Shown here piece after piece: positions 1-8,620 of a stretch of DNA of 64,000 bases. The stretch is from Atopomonas sediminilitoris (lineage in GTDB: Bacteria > Pseudomonadota > Gammaproteobacteria > Pseudomonadales > Pseudomonadaceae): contig NZ_JAKUMM010000003.1 of assembly GCF_022601735.1 (NCBI RefSeq), positions 1-64,000 on the forward strand, written 5' to 3'. How positions within the stretch are numbered: position 1 is the first letter of the stretch; each line of letters begins with the position of its first letter. Both the position numbers and the translations under genes were made by a program. The notes beneath the pieces were generated by a model. The model was given only the letters and a program-made list of their open reading frames with translations. It had not been told where the DNA came from and ran no database searches.

Positions 1-177
1 GCATAAACACCTCCTTCCATTGAGGCCTTCAGCTTAGTCCAGCAACCAACCAGCAAAAATAAATCTGTCCCCTTTTTCCAAACTCGCCTCAGGTGGTACG
101 GCTAAGCTCAGCAGCCAGCATAGAGACAGGGCCATACGCAGCGGGGAAAAAATAGGGGAACAGGCTCGAGCAGAAAC
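1..177. other. Left edge, no gene recognised
   Basis: No convincing gene is seen between the left edge and the tRNA terminator. A 76-codon minus-strand reading frame crosses this stretch, but it runs through the tRNA gene and its terminator and resembles nothing. The sequence lies downstream of the tRNA 3' end, a position where integrating elements often sit, but no integrase or attachment repeat is visible. Confidence 0.5.
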
Positions 178-205
178 AAGAAGCCCCGCTAGTGCGGGGC
201 TTCTT
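178..205 (-). terminator. Terminator of tRNA-Ser
   Basis: A perfect 12-bp inverted repeat (178-189 with 194-205) has a 4-base loop and a GC-rich core. On the minus strand it is followed by a T-containing tail. It begins 9 bases past the tRNA 3' CCA, so it most likely ends the tRNA transcript. It is nearly symmetrical and could work in both directions. Confidence 0.85.
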
Positions 206-214
206 TGACTAAAA

Positions 215-305
215 TGGCGGTGAGAGAGGGATTCGAACCCTCGGTACGCTATTAACGTACACACACTTTCCAGGCGTGCTCCTTCAACCGCTCGGACATC
301 TCACC
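215..305 (-). tRNA. tRNA-Ser (anticodon GGA)
   Basis: A 91-nt type-II tRNA on the minus strand. Acceptor arms GGTGAGA (305-299) and TCTCACC (225-219) pair fully. A G discriminator and an encoded CCA (217-215) follow. The anticodon stem CACGC/GTGTG encloses loop CTGGAAA, giving anticodon GGA, which reads UCC and UCU serine codons. A long variable arm, typical of serine tRNAs, and the T-loop GTTCGAATC are present. Confidence 0.96.
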
Positions 306-410
306 GGATCTCGCAGGGGCAGCCCCGTCGAGGCGCGCTAATGTAACCGAAGCCCCTGCCCTTGGCAAACTTTTTCCCTAGCGATTCATTGGCTTATCGC
401 GCAAACGTGG

Positions 411-950
411 TTAGTCGTGTAAGCCTGCGAAACGCAGTAAGTCATGGGTATCACTGTAATTCAAAGGCGCTTGCGAGGTGTTCAGTTGCAAAGCAACCAG
501 CTCAGGTTGTTCGCCGGCATCCAACCAGTGGGTGCAGTCGGCTGGCAACTGCAGCCAATCGCCACGCTCAAGCTCAATGGCTAATACATCGTCGTCGCTG
601 GCGCAGGTCAACAGCGCCCGCCCTTGCAGTACGGCATAGACGCAGGTCTTGCTGGTTACACGCTCGGCATGGGGCAGTTTGGCGACTGACTCTTCGCCGG
701 GGCAAGCAGCCAAGCTAAACATTTCCAGGGCATCACAGGCTGGGTAATCCGCCTGCCACTCACGCAAGGGCTGCTGCAAAGCCTGCTGAAGCGACTCCAG
801 CGGCTGCCCAGCTTTGAGACCGGCGGGCACGCTGCGCCTAGTCAGCGTTAAGCCTGCGCGCTGCAAGGTGCTGACAATATCATCGTGATGGGTCAGCACT
901 TTGTAGGGTTGCTCAGGGTGTTGGGCGTGGTAGACGTAGAGCAAGCTCAT
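411..950 (-). CDS. Acireductone dioxygenase homologue lacking most metal ligands
   Basis: 179 residues, the usual length of bacterial acireductone dioxygenase (ARD, MtnD), a cupin of the methionine salvage pathway. The N-terminus (LLYVYH, PEQPYKVLTHHDDI) and the C-terminal cupin strand (THWLDAGEQPELVAL) are clearly ARD-like. ARD binds Fe or Ni through His96, His98, Glu102 and His140. Here the same spacing (2, 4, 38) falls on Arg97, Thr99, Cys103 and His141, so only the last ligand remains. Dioxygenase activity therefore looks lost. The ATG at 950 was chosen because it overlaps the upstream transporter stop (ATGA) and has AAGGAAAG before it; the frame stays open further upstream without homology. 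The gene ends the prmB-aroC-MFS run, where Pseudomonas aeruginosa (from memory) carries mtnBDC. Family is sure; function is unknown. Confidence 0.75.
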   Translation of the reverse strand: MSLLYVYHAQHPEQPYKVLTHHDDIVSTLQRAGLTLTRRSVPAGLKAGQPLESLQQALQQPLREWQADYPACDALEMFSLAACPGEESVAKLPHAERVTSKTCVYAVLQGRALLTCASDDDVLAIELERGDWLQLPADCTHWLDAGEQPELVALQLNTSQAPLNYSDTHDLLRFAGLHD

Positions 951-2116
951 GGGCTTTCCTTGCAGGTAATCGATTGAGGGTGCAGCCAGCGCCAAGCCAA
1001 CCAAGCACCGAGCAGGGCCAGCGCGGCGGCGCCCATATAGGTTTGGCTGGCGCCTAAACTGCCCCACGCGTAACCGCTGAGCAAGGCCCCCAGCGCACCA
1101 CCGGCACCTCCTAAGGTGCTGTAGAGGGCCTGACCTGTACTTTGGCGTTGCGGCGGGAAATGTTGCTGAATAAAAGCCACGGCCGCCGCATGAAACGCAC
1201 CAAAGGTGGCCGCGTGTAGGCACTGCGCCAGCAACAAGAGCCACAGGTTATCAGCCCACAGGGCAATCATCACCCAGCGCAGCGTCGCCAGCATCAGCGA
1301 ACCGACCAGCACCCAGCGCAAACCCAGCTTGGGTATCACCCGCGCCATCAACAAAAAGACGATGATCTCCGCCAGTACGCCCAGTGCCCACAGCAAACCA
1401 ATGGCCACTCGGCTGTAGCCTAGGCCCTGCAGGTAGACACTAAAAAAGGTGTAGTACGGGCCATGGCTGGCCAACATTAATAAGCAACCGGCAAAAAACG
1501 CCAACATCGTCGGCTGCTTAAGCAGCCCGCGTAGGGTGCCGCGGGCCAACGGGGTACTGACCTCACCGACCTGCAAAGCTGGCAAGAAAAATCCGGCGAG
1601 GATGATCATCAGCATGATCAACGCCATCAGGTGTGGCAGGTATAAGACGGGCAAACGCTCGAACAACCAGCCAAACCCGACCACGACGGCAATGAAGCCC
1701 ACCGAACCCCACAACCGTACTTTGCTGTAATGATCGGTGCGCGTACCGAGATGATGCAGGGTGATGACCTCGGCTTGCGGCAAAATGGCGTGCCAAAAGA
1801 AGCTGTGCAGCGCCATCACTAAGGCCAGCACCCAAAAGCTTTGATCAATAAAGACACCGGCAAAAAACACTAAGGTGCATACGCTGCCTAAGCGCAAGAT
1901 GCCTAAACGTGTGCCGCGACTATCCGCCAAAGCCGCCCATAAATTAGGTGCCAGCACGCGCATCAGCATCGGGATGGCGATCAGCTCGCCAATGCGTGCG
2001 GGGCTTAGACCAAGCTTTTCGAGAAATAACGGCCAAAACGGCGCACTGGCACCCAATAGGCTGAAGTACCAGAAATAAAAATTAGACAGTCGCCAATAAG
2101 GCACTGCAGATGACAT
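947..2116 (-). CDS. MFS transporter, 3-phenylpropionate permease (HcaT)-like
   Basis: 389 residues with about twelve hydrophobic segments and no signal peptide. The N-terminus (MSSAVPYWRLSNFYFWYFS, then a G-SPARIGELIA loop) is typical of the MFS_1-like/PPP family that includes E. coli HcaT and related sugar or aromatic-acid symporters. The substrate cannot be read from sequence. Its 3' end overlaps the ARD-like gene by four bases, indicating translational coupling, and it follows aroC on the same strand. The same transporter lies between aroC and the methionine-salvage genes in P. aeruginosa as I remember it, so it may once have served methylthio-compound or sulphur-metabolite traffic; that is inference. 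Confidence 0.8.
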   Translation of the reverse strand: MSSAVPYWRLSNFYFWYFSLLGASAPFWPLFLEKLGLSPARIGELIAIPMLMRVLAPNLWAALADSRGTRLGILRLGSVCTLVFFAGVFIDQSFWVLALVMALHSFFWHAILPQAEVITLHHLGTRTDHYSKVRLWGSVGFIAVVVGFGWLFERLPVLYLPHLMALIMLMIILAGFFLPALQVGEVSTPLARGTLRGLLKQPTMLAFFAGCLLMLASHGPYYTFFSVYLQGLGYSRVAIGLLWALGVLAEIIVFLLMARVIPKLGLRWVLVGSLMLATLRWVMIALWADNLWLLLLAQCLHAATFGAFHAAAVAFIQQHFPPQRQSTGQALYSTLGGAGGALGALLSGYAWGSLGASQTYMGAAALALLGAWLAWRWLHPQSITCKESP

Positions 2117-2143
2117 GCGCCTTAGTGCCCTCTCAATGCGCCG

Positions 2144-2176
2144 ACTAATGTGTCAACTAATGTGTCAACTAATGTG
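2144..2176. repeat. 12-bp tandem repeat, 2.8 copies
   Basis: ACTAATGTGTCA is repeated head to tail at 2144-2155, 2156-2167 and 2168-2176 (last copy incomplete), between the aroC stop and the MFS start. On the minus strand it creates two TTGACA hexamers, which could act as -35 elements for the transporter, but I see no good -10 at the right distance. Confidence 0.8.
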
Positions 2177-2206
2177 CCGATCACTGCTGAGTGACCGGCA
2201 CGCACA

Positions 2207-3298
2207 TCACAACTGGCCCAGTGCGGGTGTGCTCACCGACACATCGGCGTTTTGCCCACGGTGGCGCAGCAGGTGATCGAGCAACACAATCGCCATCATG
2301 GCCTCGGCAATGGGCGTGGCACGAATACCCACACAAGGATCGTGACGCCCTTTGGTGATCACCTCAACGGGATTACCGTGAATATCAATCGAGCGGCCGG
2401 GCGTGGTGATACTGGATGTCGGCTTAAGGGCAATGTGCGCCACAATCGGTTGACCGGATGAAATCCCACCTAAAATGCCGCCGGCGTTATTGCTCAAGAA
2501 GCCTTCTGGCGTAAGTTCATCACGGTGCTCGGTGCCGCGCTGCGCCACACTGGCAAAGCCTGCGCCAATCTCGACACCTTTGACTGCGTTAATGCTCATC
2601 AGCGCGTGGGCGAGCTCAGCATCCAGTCGATCAAATATTGGCTCGCCCAAGCCTGGCATCACGCCTTCGGCGACGACGGTGATCTTAGCGCCGACGGAGT
2701 CTTGATCACGGCGCAGCTGGTCCATGTAGTGCTCCAGCTCCGGCACTTTGTCTGGGTCTGGGCTGAAAAATGCGTTCTGCTCTACGCTATCCCACGTTTT
2801 AAAGGGGATCTCAATCGGGCCGAGTTGGCTCATGTAACCACGCACGACAATGCCCTGCGCGGCCAAGACTTTTTTCGCAATCGCACCGGCGGCCACTCGC
2901 ATCGCAGTTTCACGCGCGGAGCTGCGACCACCGCCACGGTAGTCGCGAATACCGTACTTGTGGTGATAGGTGTAGTCGGCATGCGCCGGACGGAACAGCT
3001 CGCTAATCGCCGAGTAGTCTTTGGATTTCTGATCGGTATTGCGGATCAGCAAGCCGATCGCGCAGCCGGTGGTTTTACCTTCGAACACGCCAGCGAGAAT
3101 TTCGACTTCATCCGCTTCTTGGCGTTGCGTGGTGTGGCGGCTGGTGCCGGGTTTGCGGCGATCCAAGTCACGCTGCAAATCTTCTGCACTTAACGCAATC
3201 CCCGGCGGGCAACCATCGACGACGGCCACCAGCGCGGGGCCATGGCTTTCACCCGCACTGGTGACGGAAAACAGTTTGCCAAAAGTATTGCCGGACAT
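2207..3298 (-). CDS. aroC: Chorismate synthase
   Basis: 363 residues, the normal length. AroC converts 5-enolpyruvylshikimate-3-phosphate to chorismate with reduced FMN, the last step of the shikimate pathway, in the cytoplasm. Family hallmarks are the N-terminal [19 protein letters not shown], the central [21 protein letters not shown] with [10 protein letters not shown], and the C-terminal [17 protein letters not shown]. Start ATG at 3298. It lies between prmB (upstream) and the MFS gene (downstream) on the same strand. No unusual residue was noticed. Confidence 0.97.
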   Translation of the reverse strand: MSGNTFGKLFSVTSAGESHGPALVAVVDGCPPGIALSAEDLQRDLDRRKPGTSRHTTQRQEADEVEILAGVFEGKTTGCAIGLLIRNTDQKSKDYSAISELFRPAHADYTYHHKYGIRDYRGGGRSSARETAMRVAAGAIAKKVLAAQGIVVRGYMSQLGPIEIPFKTWDSVEQNAFFSPDPDKVPELEHYMDQLRRDQDSVGAKITVVAEGVMPGLGEPIFDRLDAELAHALMSINAVKGVEIGAGFASVAQRGTEHRDELTPEGFLSNNAGGILGGISSGQPIVAHIALKPTSSITTPGRSIDIHGNPVEVITKGRHDPCVGIRATPIAEAMMAIVLLDHLLRHRGQNADVSVSTPALGQL

Positions 3299-3403
3299 GC
3301 CCAGACTCCACGACGCTTAGTTGGTGGCCTGCCGCAGCGAACGCGGCAGGCGTGGGGCGCGCAGTATAACGGATGCAGCGCCTTGGGTTAAAAAGGCCTG
3401 CTG

Positions 3404-4318
3404 TCAGCCGTTAACGCGGCTTTGAAACAGCGCCTGATGCTCACGGCACTGGCGCTCGGTGAGCAAGAACACGCCGTGACCACCTTGGCGAAACTCCAGC
3501 CAGGTGAAATCGACTTCGGGGTACGTGGCCTCGACATGCACTTGCGAGTTACCCACTTCCACCACCAGTACGCCATGCGGATTCAAGTGCGTGGCCGCTT
3601 CTGCCAAGATTCGCCGCACCAGCAGCAAACCATCATCACCCGCGCCCAAACCCATGGCTGGCTCGTGGTGGTATTCAGCCGGCATGTCGGCCAAGTCTTC
3701 GGCATCCACGTAAGGTGGATTGCTGACGATCAGGTCGAAGGTCTGTCCCGGCAGCCCATCAAACAAATCGCCTTGCACGCTATAAACGCGCGATTCCATT
3801 TGATGGCGTTCGATATTGATATTGGCGATTTCCAAGGCATCAAACGACAGATCAGCCAACACCACCTCAGCCTCGGGGAACACCTCAGCACAGGCGATGC
3901 CGATGCAACCTGAGCCGGTGCACAAATCCAGCACTCGCAGGGGCGCCTCGTCGAGCCATGGCGCAAAGCCCTGTTCAATTTGCTCAGCAATCGGCGAGCG
4001 CGGTACCAGCACACGGTCATCGACATAAAACGACAAACCGCAGAACCAGGCTTCATTGAGTAAATAAGCCGCGGGAACGCGCTGCTCAATGCGCTGGCGG
4101 AACAACTCACGCAGCGTTGCCGCTTCGTCTTCTTCTAAGCGGCAATCTAAATAGCTGTCACTGATTTGCCACGGCAAATGCAGCGCCCCCAGCACTAACT
4201 GGCGGGCTTCATCCCACGCGTTGTCGCTGCCATGGCCAAAAAACACATCGCTTTGATGAAATTGCGTTACCGCGTAACGAATGTGATCGCGCAGGGTAAG
4301 CAAGCGACTGGCAGACAT
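3404..4318 (-). CDS. prmB: Ribosomal protein L3 N5-glutamine methyltransferase
   Basis: 304 residues. PrmB uses S-adenosylmethionine to methylate a glutamine of ribosomal protein L3. Motif I ([10 protein letters not shown], residues 131-140) binds the cofactor and NPPY (200-203) is the catalytic motif of glutamine and adenine N-methyltransferases. The N-terminal helical region and PRSPIAE resemble PrmB more than its paralogue PrmC, and the position directly upstream of aroC is the classical prmB setting. Divergent from the NhaD-type gene. Confidence 0.93.
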   Translation of the reverse strand: MSASRLLTLRDHIRYAVTQFHQSDVFFGHGSDNAWDEARQLVLGALHLPWQISDSYLDCRLEEDEAATLRELFRQRIEQRVPAAYLLNEAWFCGLSFYVDDRVLVPRSPIAEQIEQGFAPWLDEAPLRVLDLCTGSGCIGIACAEVFPEAEVVLADLSFDALEIANINIERHQMESRVYSVQGDLFDGLPGQTFDLIVSNPPYVDAEDLADMPAEYHHEPAMGLGAGDDGLLLVRRILAEAATHLNPHGVLVVEVGNSQVHVEATYPEVDFTWLEFRQGGHGVFLLTERQCREHQALFQSRVNG

Positions 4319-4509
4319 GGTGACCTCGAAAGCGAAAAAAGGAGCATCTTACCGAAAAAAAGCCGTGCTTCGTGCAGCTAAATGTGGCGCAAACGCTACA
4401 AATAAAGGCGCAAAAACGGTGCACACCCCGTATTCAGAAACATTTGTTTGCACAATAATGAGTCACCACTTTCTAACCCTTCCCTTCCGCCTTTCCGAGT
4501 CCTCCCATC

Positions 4510-5799
4510 ATGCTTATAGAACCCTTGTCGTTCACTGGCATCGCTGTGCTGGTGATCTTTCTTATTGGTATGGCTTTGATCATGTTCGAAGCCCAGCTTG
4601 AAATGGATAAATTCAAGCCGGCGATGTTCATGATGTCTGGCTTAGTTGTCATCGGCTTGCACTACCTGTTTAACGACCCCAACGGCTTTCACCTGTTTGC
4701 CGAAGCTCAAGAACACATCAAAACCGAGCTCTTTGGCCTGATCGCCTTCATGGCCTTCATGTGGATGATTGTTGAGTTGCTCAACGAACGTAACGTGTTC
4801 ACTGCACTCAACGGCTTTTTGCTGAAAAAAGGCTTGGGCGCACGTGGGATGTTTTGGGCCACCGGTGCGTTATCCGCACTGATGTCGCCTTTCATCAACA
4901 ACTTCACCACGGCGATGATCTTCGGTAAGTCGATCAAGAACATCTCAATTAACGAGCGTTACACCCACGTGTCGCTGTGCAACATCGTGGTGGCCTCCAA
5001 TACCGGGGTGTGGTTCCTCGGCACCTCGACCTCACTGATGGTGGTACTGGCCGGTAAGATCAGCCTCGCGGGGCTGCTGCTATTGATTCCGTCGGCGCTC
5101 ATCGGCTGGCTGCTATTCGCCTTGACCCTTGAGTTTTTCTACATGCGCCCACTTAAGGGCCATCAGCTGATTCGCGAAATCGAAGGCGATGACTCGGCAC
5201 TCAAGCCAGGCGGCGCCAGCATTGCCGTGGTCGGTCTGAGCGCCATCGTGTTTGCCGTCACCGCCAACGTGACGCTACACGTGGACATCGAATTTGCCAC
5301 CGGCATTGGCTTAGGCTTTGTCGCCCTGTGGGCGTGGGTATTGAGCCATCGCGGCATCGAATTGCCGTGGCAGGATCAACTGCAAAAAGTGGAGTGGAAC
5401 GCCCTACTGTTCTTTATCGGCATCATCACCGCGGTCTCGTGCCTTAACCATGTCGGCTGGCTGTCTTACATTTCCAAGCTATTTGAGCTGTTTGACCCCA
5501 CACTGGTGAACGTCATTCTTGGCGTCATTTCCGGCATTATGGATAACGTACCGGTTGAAGCGGCGGCCTTGATGTCCAACCCCCAACTCGGTCTAGACCA
5601 ATGGGCGCTCAACGCCTTGATGGTGGGCATTGGCGGTTCGCTCACTGTGGTCGGTTCAGCCGCCGGCATCATGGCCATGGCTTTGGACAAGAGCTATACC
5701 TTTGGCGTGCACTTAAAGTTTTTGCCCGCTATTTTGGTTAACTTCTTAGGCTCACTAGGCGTCTGGTGGTTGCAGTTCAAGCTGTTTGGCTTGTACTGA
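4510..5799 (+). CDS. nhaD: NhaD-type Na+/H+ antiporter
   Basis: 429 residues with about twelve membrane segments, a member of the ion-transporter superfamily that includes NhaD and ArsB. The signature SPFINNFTTAMIFGKSI followed by NIVVASNTGVWF and TSTSLMVV corresponds to the family's two hairpin-loop regions, and GIMDNVPVEAA lies in the second half. NhaD exchanges sodium for protons across the inner membrane and supports salt and alkali tolerance, fitting a marine or saline habitat (inference). No strong ribosome-binding site precedes the ATG. It is monocistronic, closed by the hairpin at 5813-5852. Confidence 0.85.
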   Translation: MLIEPLSFTGIAVLVIFLIGMALIMFEAQLEMDKFKPAMFMMSGLVVIGLHYLFNDPNGFHLFAEAQEHIKTELFGLIAFMAFMWMIVELLNERNVFTALNGFLLKKGLGARGMFWATGALSALMSPFINNFTTAMIFGKSIKNISINERYTHVSLCNIVVASNTGVWFLGTSTSLMVVLAGKISLAGLLLLIPSALIGWLLFALTLEFFYMRPLKGHQLIREIEGDDSALKPGGASIAVVGLSAIVFAVTANVTLHVDIEFATGIGLGFVALWAWVLSHRGIELPWQDQLQKVEWNALLFFIGIITAVSCLNHVGWLSYISKLFELFDPTLVNVILGVISGIMDNVPVEAAALMSNPQLGLDQWALNALMVGIGGSLTVVGSAAGIMAMALDKSYTFGVHLKFLPAILVNFLGSLGVWWLQFKLFGLY

Positions 5800-5812
5800 T
5801 CAGCAAGCCAAC

Positions 5813-5852
5813 ACAACAAAAAGCCCAGCGTCGACGCTGGGCTTTTTGTTGT
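5813..5852. terminator. Bidirectional terminator, nhaD / NlpC gene
   Basis: An 18-bp perfect inverted repeat (5813-5830 with 5835-5852) with loop TCGA. It has a GC-rich core flanked by A and T runs on both sides, and sits between two convergent genes. Confidence 0.9.
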
Positions 5853-5861
5853 GGCAAACCA

Positions 5862-6362
5862 TCAATAAATGATGCGCTTGGCGCCAGCGTAGTGCTTAGT
5901 CCAATAACGATCTGCCAAGCGATCTAAGCGTACATACCCACCGGAGCTGGGCGCATGCACAAAGCGCCCCTCGCCCACGTAAATACCGGCATGACTGATG
6001 CGGCCACTGATATTGAAGAACAGCAAATCGCCTGCCGCTAGCTCGCCTCGGCTGACCGCCGGCTTGTTGAGCTGACTCATTTCCAAGGTTGTGCGAGGCA
6101 AATGCACATTGGCCGTGCCTCGATACACGTACTGAATCAAGCCGCTACAGTCAAAACCACTTTGTGGCGAGGAGCCGCCATAACGATAAGGCGTGCCGAC
6201 TTGTGCCATGGCATTAAACAGCACGTCTTGTGCGGCACTAGCGCTAGGCGCAGGCAAGGAAGGAGCCACGGCTACCGGCGGTGAAGGCGGCGTCGAGGAA
6301 CAGGCCGCCAACAAGGCAGCCAACGCAGCGATGACACTCAAACGAAGCGATAACTTAAGCAT
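5862..6362 (-). CDS. NlpC/P60 family lipoprotein peptidase
   Basis: 166 residues. A lipoprotein signal ends in LLAAC (Cys21), followed by a Pro/Ser/Ala-rich linker and an NlpC/P60 domain of about 115 residues. The catalytic Cys is in FDCSGL, the His in SHAGIYVG, and the third polar position in FVHAP. Such enzymes cut the D-gamma-glutamyl-diaminopimelate or related bonds of peptidoglycan stems (Spr/MepS type) from the outer membrane. ATG at 6362 is preferred because AGGGG lies 5 bases upstream; a GTG six bases earlier has no spaced site. A second, related gene lies just upstream on the same strand. Confidence 0.88.
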   Translation of the reverse strand: MLKLSLRLSVIAALAALLAACSSTPPSPPVAVAPSLPAPSASAAQDVLFNAMAQVGTPYRYGGSSPQSGFDCSGLIQYVYRGTANVHLPRTTLEMSQLNKPAVSRGELAAGDLLFFNISGRISHAGIYVGEGRFVHAPSSGGYVRLDRLADRYWTKHYAGAKRIIY

Positions 6363-6487
6363 GCCCACCCCTACTCGGCTTTATTGATAGCCAGCTTGGC
6401 GCGCAATACTCAGAAATTCAAGTAGTTAGCCGATGAAGTAAAACCAGTAGCGCAGCTTCAAACACTCACTCTCGACCCAGCAACAGG

Positions 6488-7057
6488 CTAATCCAGCGAC
6501 AAGCTCGCCGTCGCATCGGCGGCCTCGACCTCGACCTCAACACGCTTGGCTAAGAAGAAATGGTTTTGCCAGTAACGGTCGCTCAGGTTATCAATCCGCA
6601 CTTTTCCGCCGGAACGATTGGCGTGTAAAAACTGGTCGTCACCGACATACATGCCGACATGGCTCACTTGGCCGCCAATTTTGAAGAAAATCAGATCGCC
6701 CGGCTGCAAATCAGCGCGCTTGACGGTAGGTTGATCCATACGACTCATGGCGCGCGACGAGCGCGGCAAGTCCACTGACAGGGTATTTTGGAACGCATAG
6801 TGAACCAGACCACTGCAGTCAAAACCCGCTTGCGGTGAGGCACCACCGTAACGATAACGCGCGCCAAGCTGGTCTAGCGCCTGCGCCAAGGCATCTTCTT
6901 GCGGCGAGCTCTGCTCAACCACTTCAGGCTCAGGCTCTGGGGCCATCTTTTGCACAACCACCACCGGCTCGTGCACGGGCTGTTGCGTCGCACAACCGGC
7001 TAACGCCATTAGCGAAGTCAGCAGTGCTGCATTGAGTGTTATCCGCGTCATGAACAT
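6488..7057 (-). CDS. NlpC/P60 family lipoprotein peptidase (second copy)
   Basis: 189 residues. A signal with lipobox LAGC is followed by a linker rich in Pro/Glu/Val (QKMAPEPEPEVVEQSS), then an NlpC/P60 domain with FDCSGL, SHVGMYVG and FLHAN. It is a paralogue of the adjacent gene 5862-6362 with the same FxYGGxSPQxGFDCSGL signature. It differs by the acidic linker and a longer C-terminal tail (VEVEVEAADATAS). The start at 7057 has AGGGG eight bases upstream; the frame continues upstream to 7126 without a lipobox-compatible leader. Role in cell-wall remodelling is inferred from the family. Confidence 0.88.
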   Translation of the reverse strand: MFMTRITLNAALLTSLMALAGCATQQPVHEPVVVVQKMAPEPEPEVVEQSSPQEDALAQALDQLGARYRYGGASPQAGFDCSGLVHYAFQNTLSVDLPRSSRAMSRMDQPTVKRADLQPGDLIFFKIGGQVSHVGMYVGDDQFLHANRSGGKVRIDNLSDRYWQNHFFLAKRVEVEVEAADATASLSLD

Positions 7058-7128
7058 GGCGCTAGCCCCTGAAAAAAGTGCGACTTTGCAAAAAACACGC
7101 CGCCAGCACAAGCGTCTGCCGCTCATTT

Positions 7129-7896
7129 CTAGCTAAAACTTGTTAGCAAATCCTGCAAGGTACTGCTGGCTGGTGCAGCGATAGCAATATCAACACGCTC
7201 AGATAACGCGCTGCGCTGCGGGTTAATCTCTACAACAAGCCCGCCCGCCTGCTGACAGCGTAAGGCGGGCTCCAAGATGTAGGGGAAGCTCGCGCTGGTG
7301 CCAATCAACACCACCACCTCAAAACCTTTTGCGACTTCGCGATACAAGCGGCCAATATCGTCATCGACGAGCATCTCCTCAAACAGCACCACGGGTGGGC
7401 GCAACACGCCGCCGCAAGTGTCACAGCAAGGCGGTAAGGGCTGCGCAAGGCACGCCTCCAAATTCTCACTGACTTTGCCGCACGACTGGCAGAACAGCGG
7501 TGCCAATTGACCGTGGATTTCGATTAAGCGTGCCGCAGGGCTACCGGCTTGACGATGATAGCCATCAATATTTTGCGTCAGAACCCAGCATTGCCCTTTA
7601 CGCTGCTGCAGCGCAGCAATCGCATGGTGACCTGCATTGGGTGCAGCAGCGAGAACAGCCTGCCCCAACTGGGCGAGGTATTTCCAGCACAGCTCCGGGC
7701 GTTGTCGCAGCATAGTGCCGCTCAGCGCTTGCTCGATCGGCATGCCTTCATCAGTGTGGCCATTGTATAAGCCGCCCATCCCTCGATACGTCGGCAAGCC
7801 CGAATCCGCCGATAACCCCGCGCCGGTGATGAGCAAGATGCGTTCAGCTTGCTGCAGCGCTTGGGCAAGCGTTTGTACCTGCTGGGCATAATCCAT
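7129..7896 (-). CDS. Sirtuin-family NAD-dependent protein deacylase
   Basis: 255 residues. NAD-binding motif GAGLSADSGLPTYRG (25-39), QNID (108-111), catalytic His128 in IEIHG, and a zinc site from Cys136, Cys139, Cys158 and Cys161 (two CxxC pairs). These cover every element of an active SIR2 enzyme removing acyl groups from lysine with NAD. The TYRG variant instead of TFRG and the short N-terminus differ slightly from E. coli CobB, so substrate range is open. ATG at 7896 has GAGGT upstream; the frame is open further upstream but overlaps the preceding gene. It is ten bases behind the Tag-like gene, so probably cotranscribed. Confidence 0.9.
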   Translation of the reverse strand: MDYAQQVQTLAQALQQAERILLITGAGLSADSGLPTYRGMGGLYNGHTDEGMPIEQALSGTMLRQRPELCWKYLAQLGQAVLAAAPNAGHHAIAALQQRKGQCWVLTQNIDGYHRQAGSPAARLIEIHGQLAPLFCQSCGKVSENLEACLAQPLPPCCDTCGGVLRPPVVLFEEMLVDDDIGRLYREVAKGFEVVVLIGTSASFPYILEPALRCQQAGGLVVEINPQRSALSERVDIAIAAPASSTLQDLLTSFS

Positions 7897-7906
7897 GCTG
7901 CGAACC

Positions 7907-8578
7907 TCAATGATTAACGGTGTGCGCCAGCATCCACGACAACTGGCACAGCGGGCGACCGCTTTGCGCCTGCCAGGTATTGAAAGCCTCCTGTACGGCG
8001 GCTTTGTCGCGTAAAGAACTCGGCACCTTATCCACGATGCCTTGGGCACTGAGTGCCGCTACCACATCGTTAGTCGGCACAAAGGTGTCCTTGCCTAACA
8101 TGCGTAACAAACGCGGCGCGGACAAGCCGCCTAACTGAGTGCCGCGCTTAGCTAACTGCGTCCAAAGCCCGGTGATATCGTCCGTGGGCCATGCCGCAAT
8201 CCATGCACCAAAACTGCCGTGCTCTTGGGCAATATCCAGCACAAACTGGGCATTGCGCGGCACGCTCTTGAGCTTGCCGAGATGACGTATCAAGCGTTTG
8301 TCTTGCATCAGGCGCTCAATGTGTTCGGCACTTATCAGCACCAGCTTTTGCGGGTCGAATCCCCAAAAAACCTCTTCAAAAGCCGGCCATTTGGCATCCA
8401 CCAAGCTGTGCTTTAACCCCGCACGAAAAATGCGCAGGCCAATCAGTGATAAATAACGATCATCACTCAGCGCGCGCAACGCGTCGTCACTGACCGGCTG
8501 GGGCAATTGCCCCTCAAGCTTGGCCTGTGAGCCAAAGCGATTCAGGCAGTACTCATACAGCCACTGATAGTCGCGCAT
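7907..8578 (-). CDS. DNA-3-methyladenine glycosylase I family protein
   Basis: 223 residues. It matches the Pseudomonas branch of the Tag (adenine glycosylase) family: FRAGLKHSLVDAKWPAFEEVF and the LGKLKSVPRNAQFV region correspond to the helix-hairpin-helix base-excision fold, and it ends with CQLSWMLAHTVNH. The canonical N-terminal Tag segment with the zinc-binding Cys and His is replaced by RDYQWLYEYCLNRFGS, so this is a divergent variant and its lesion specificity is uncertain. It sits between ttcA and the sirtuin gene on the same strand. Confidence 0.8.
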   Translation of the reverse strand: MRDYQWLYEYCLNRFGSQAKLEGQLPQPVSDDALRALSDDRYLSLIGLRIFRAGLKHSLVDAKWPAFEEVFWGFDPQKLVLISAEHIERLMQDKRLIRHLGKLKSVPRNAQFVLDIAQEHGSFGAWIAAWPTDDITGLWTQLAKRGTQLGGLSAPRLLRMLGKDTFVPTNDVVAALSAQGIVDKVPSSLRDKAAVQEAFNTWQAQSGRPLCQLSWMLAHTVNH

Positions 8579-8620
8579 CGGGATTCCTTATCGCTCAGTC
8601 ATTAAGCCTTGCGGCGGCGC

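Noticed and set aside
34..264. 76-codon minus-strand reading frame at the left edge
   Set aside because: It runs through the tRNA-Ser gene and its terminator and has no recognisable protein features.
411..1244. Longer 277-codon version of the ARD-like gene
   Set aside because: The extra 98 codons overlap the MFS gene and show no homology; the ATG at 950 has a proper ribosome-binding site.
2525..3193. 222-codon plus-strand reading frame opposite aroC
   Set aside because: Antisense shadow of chorismate synthase, with no start signal or family features.
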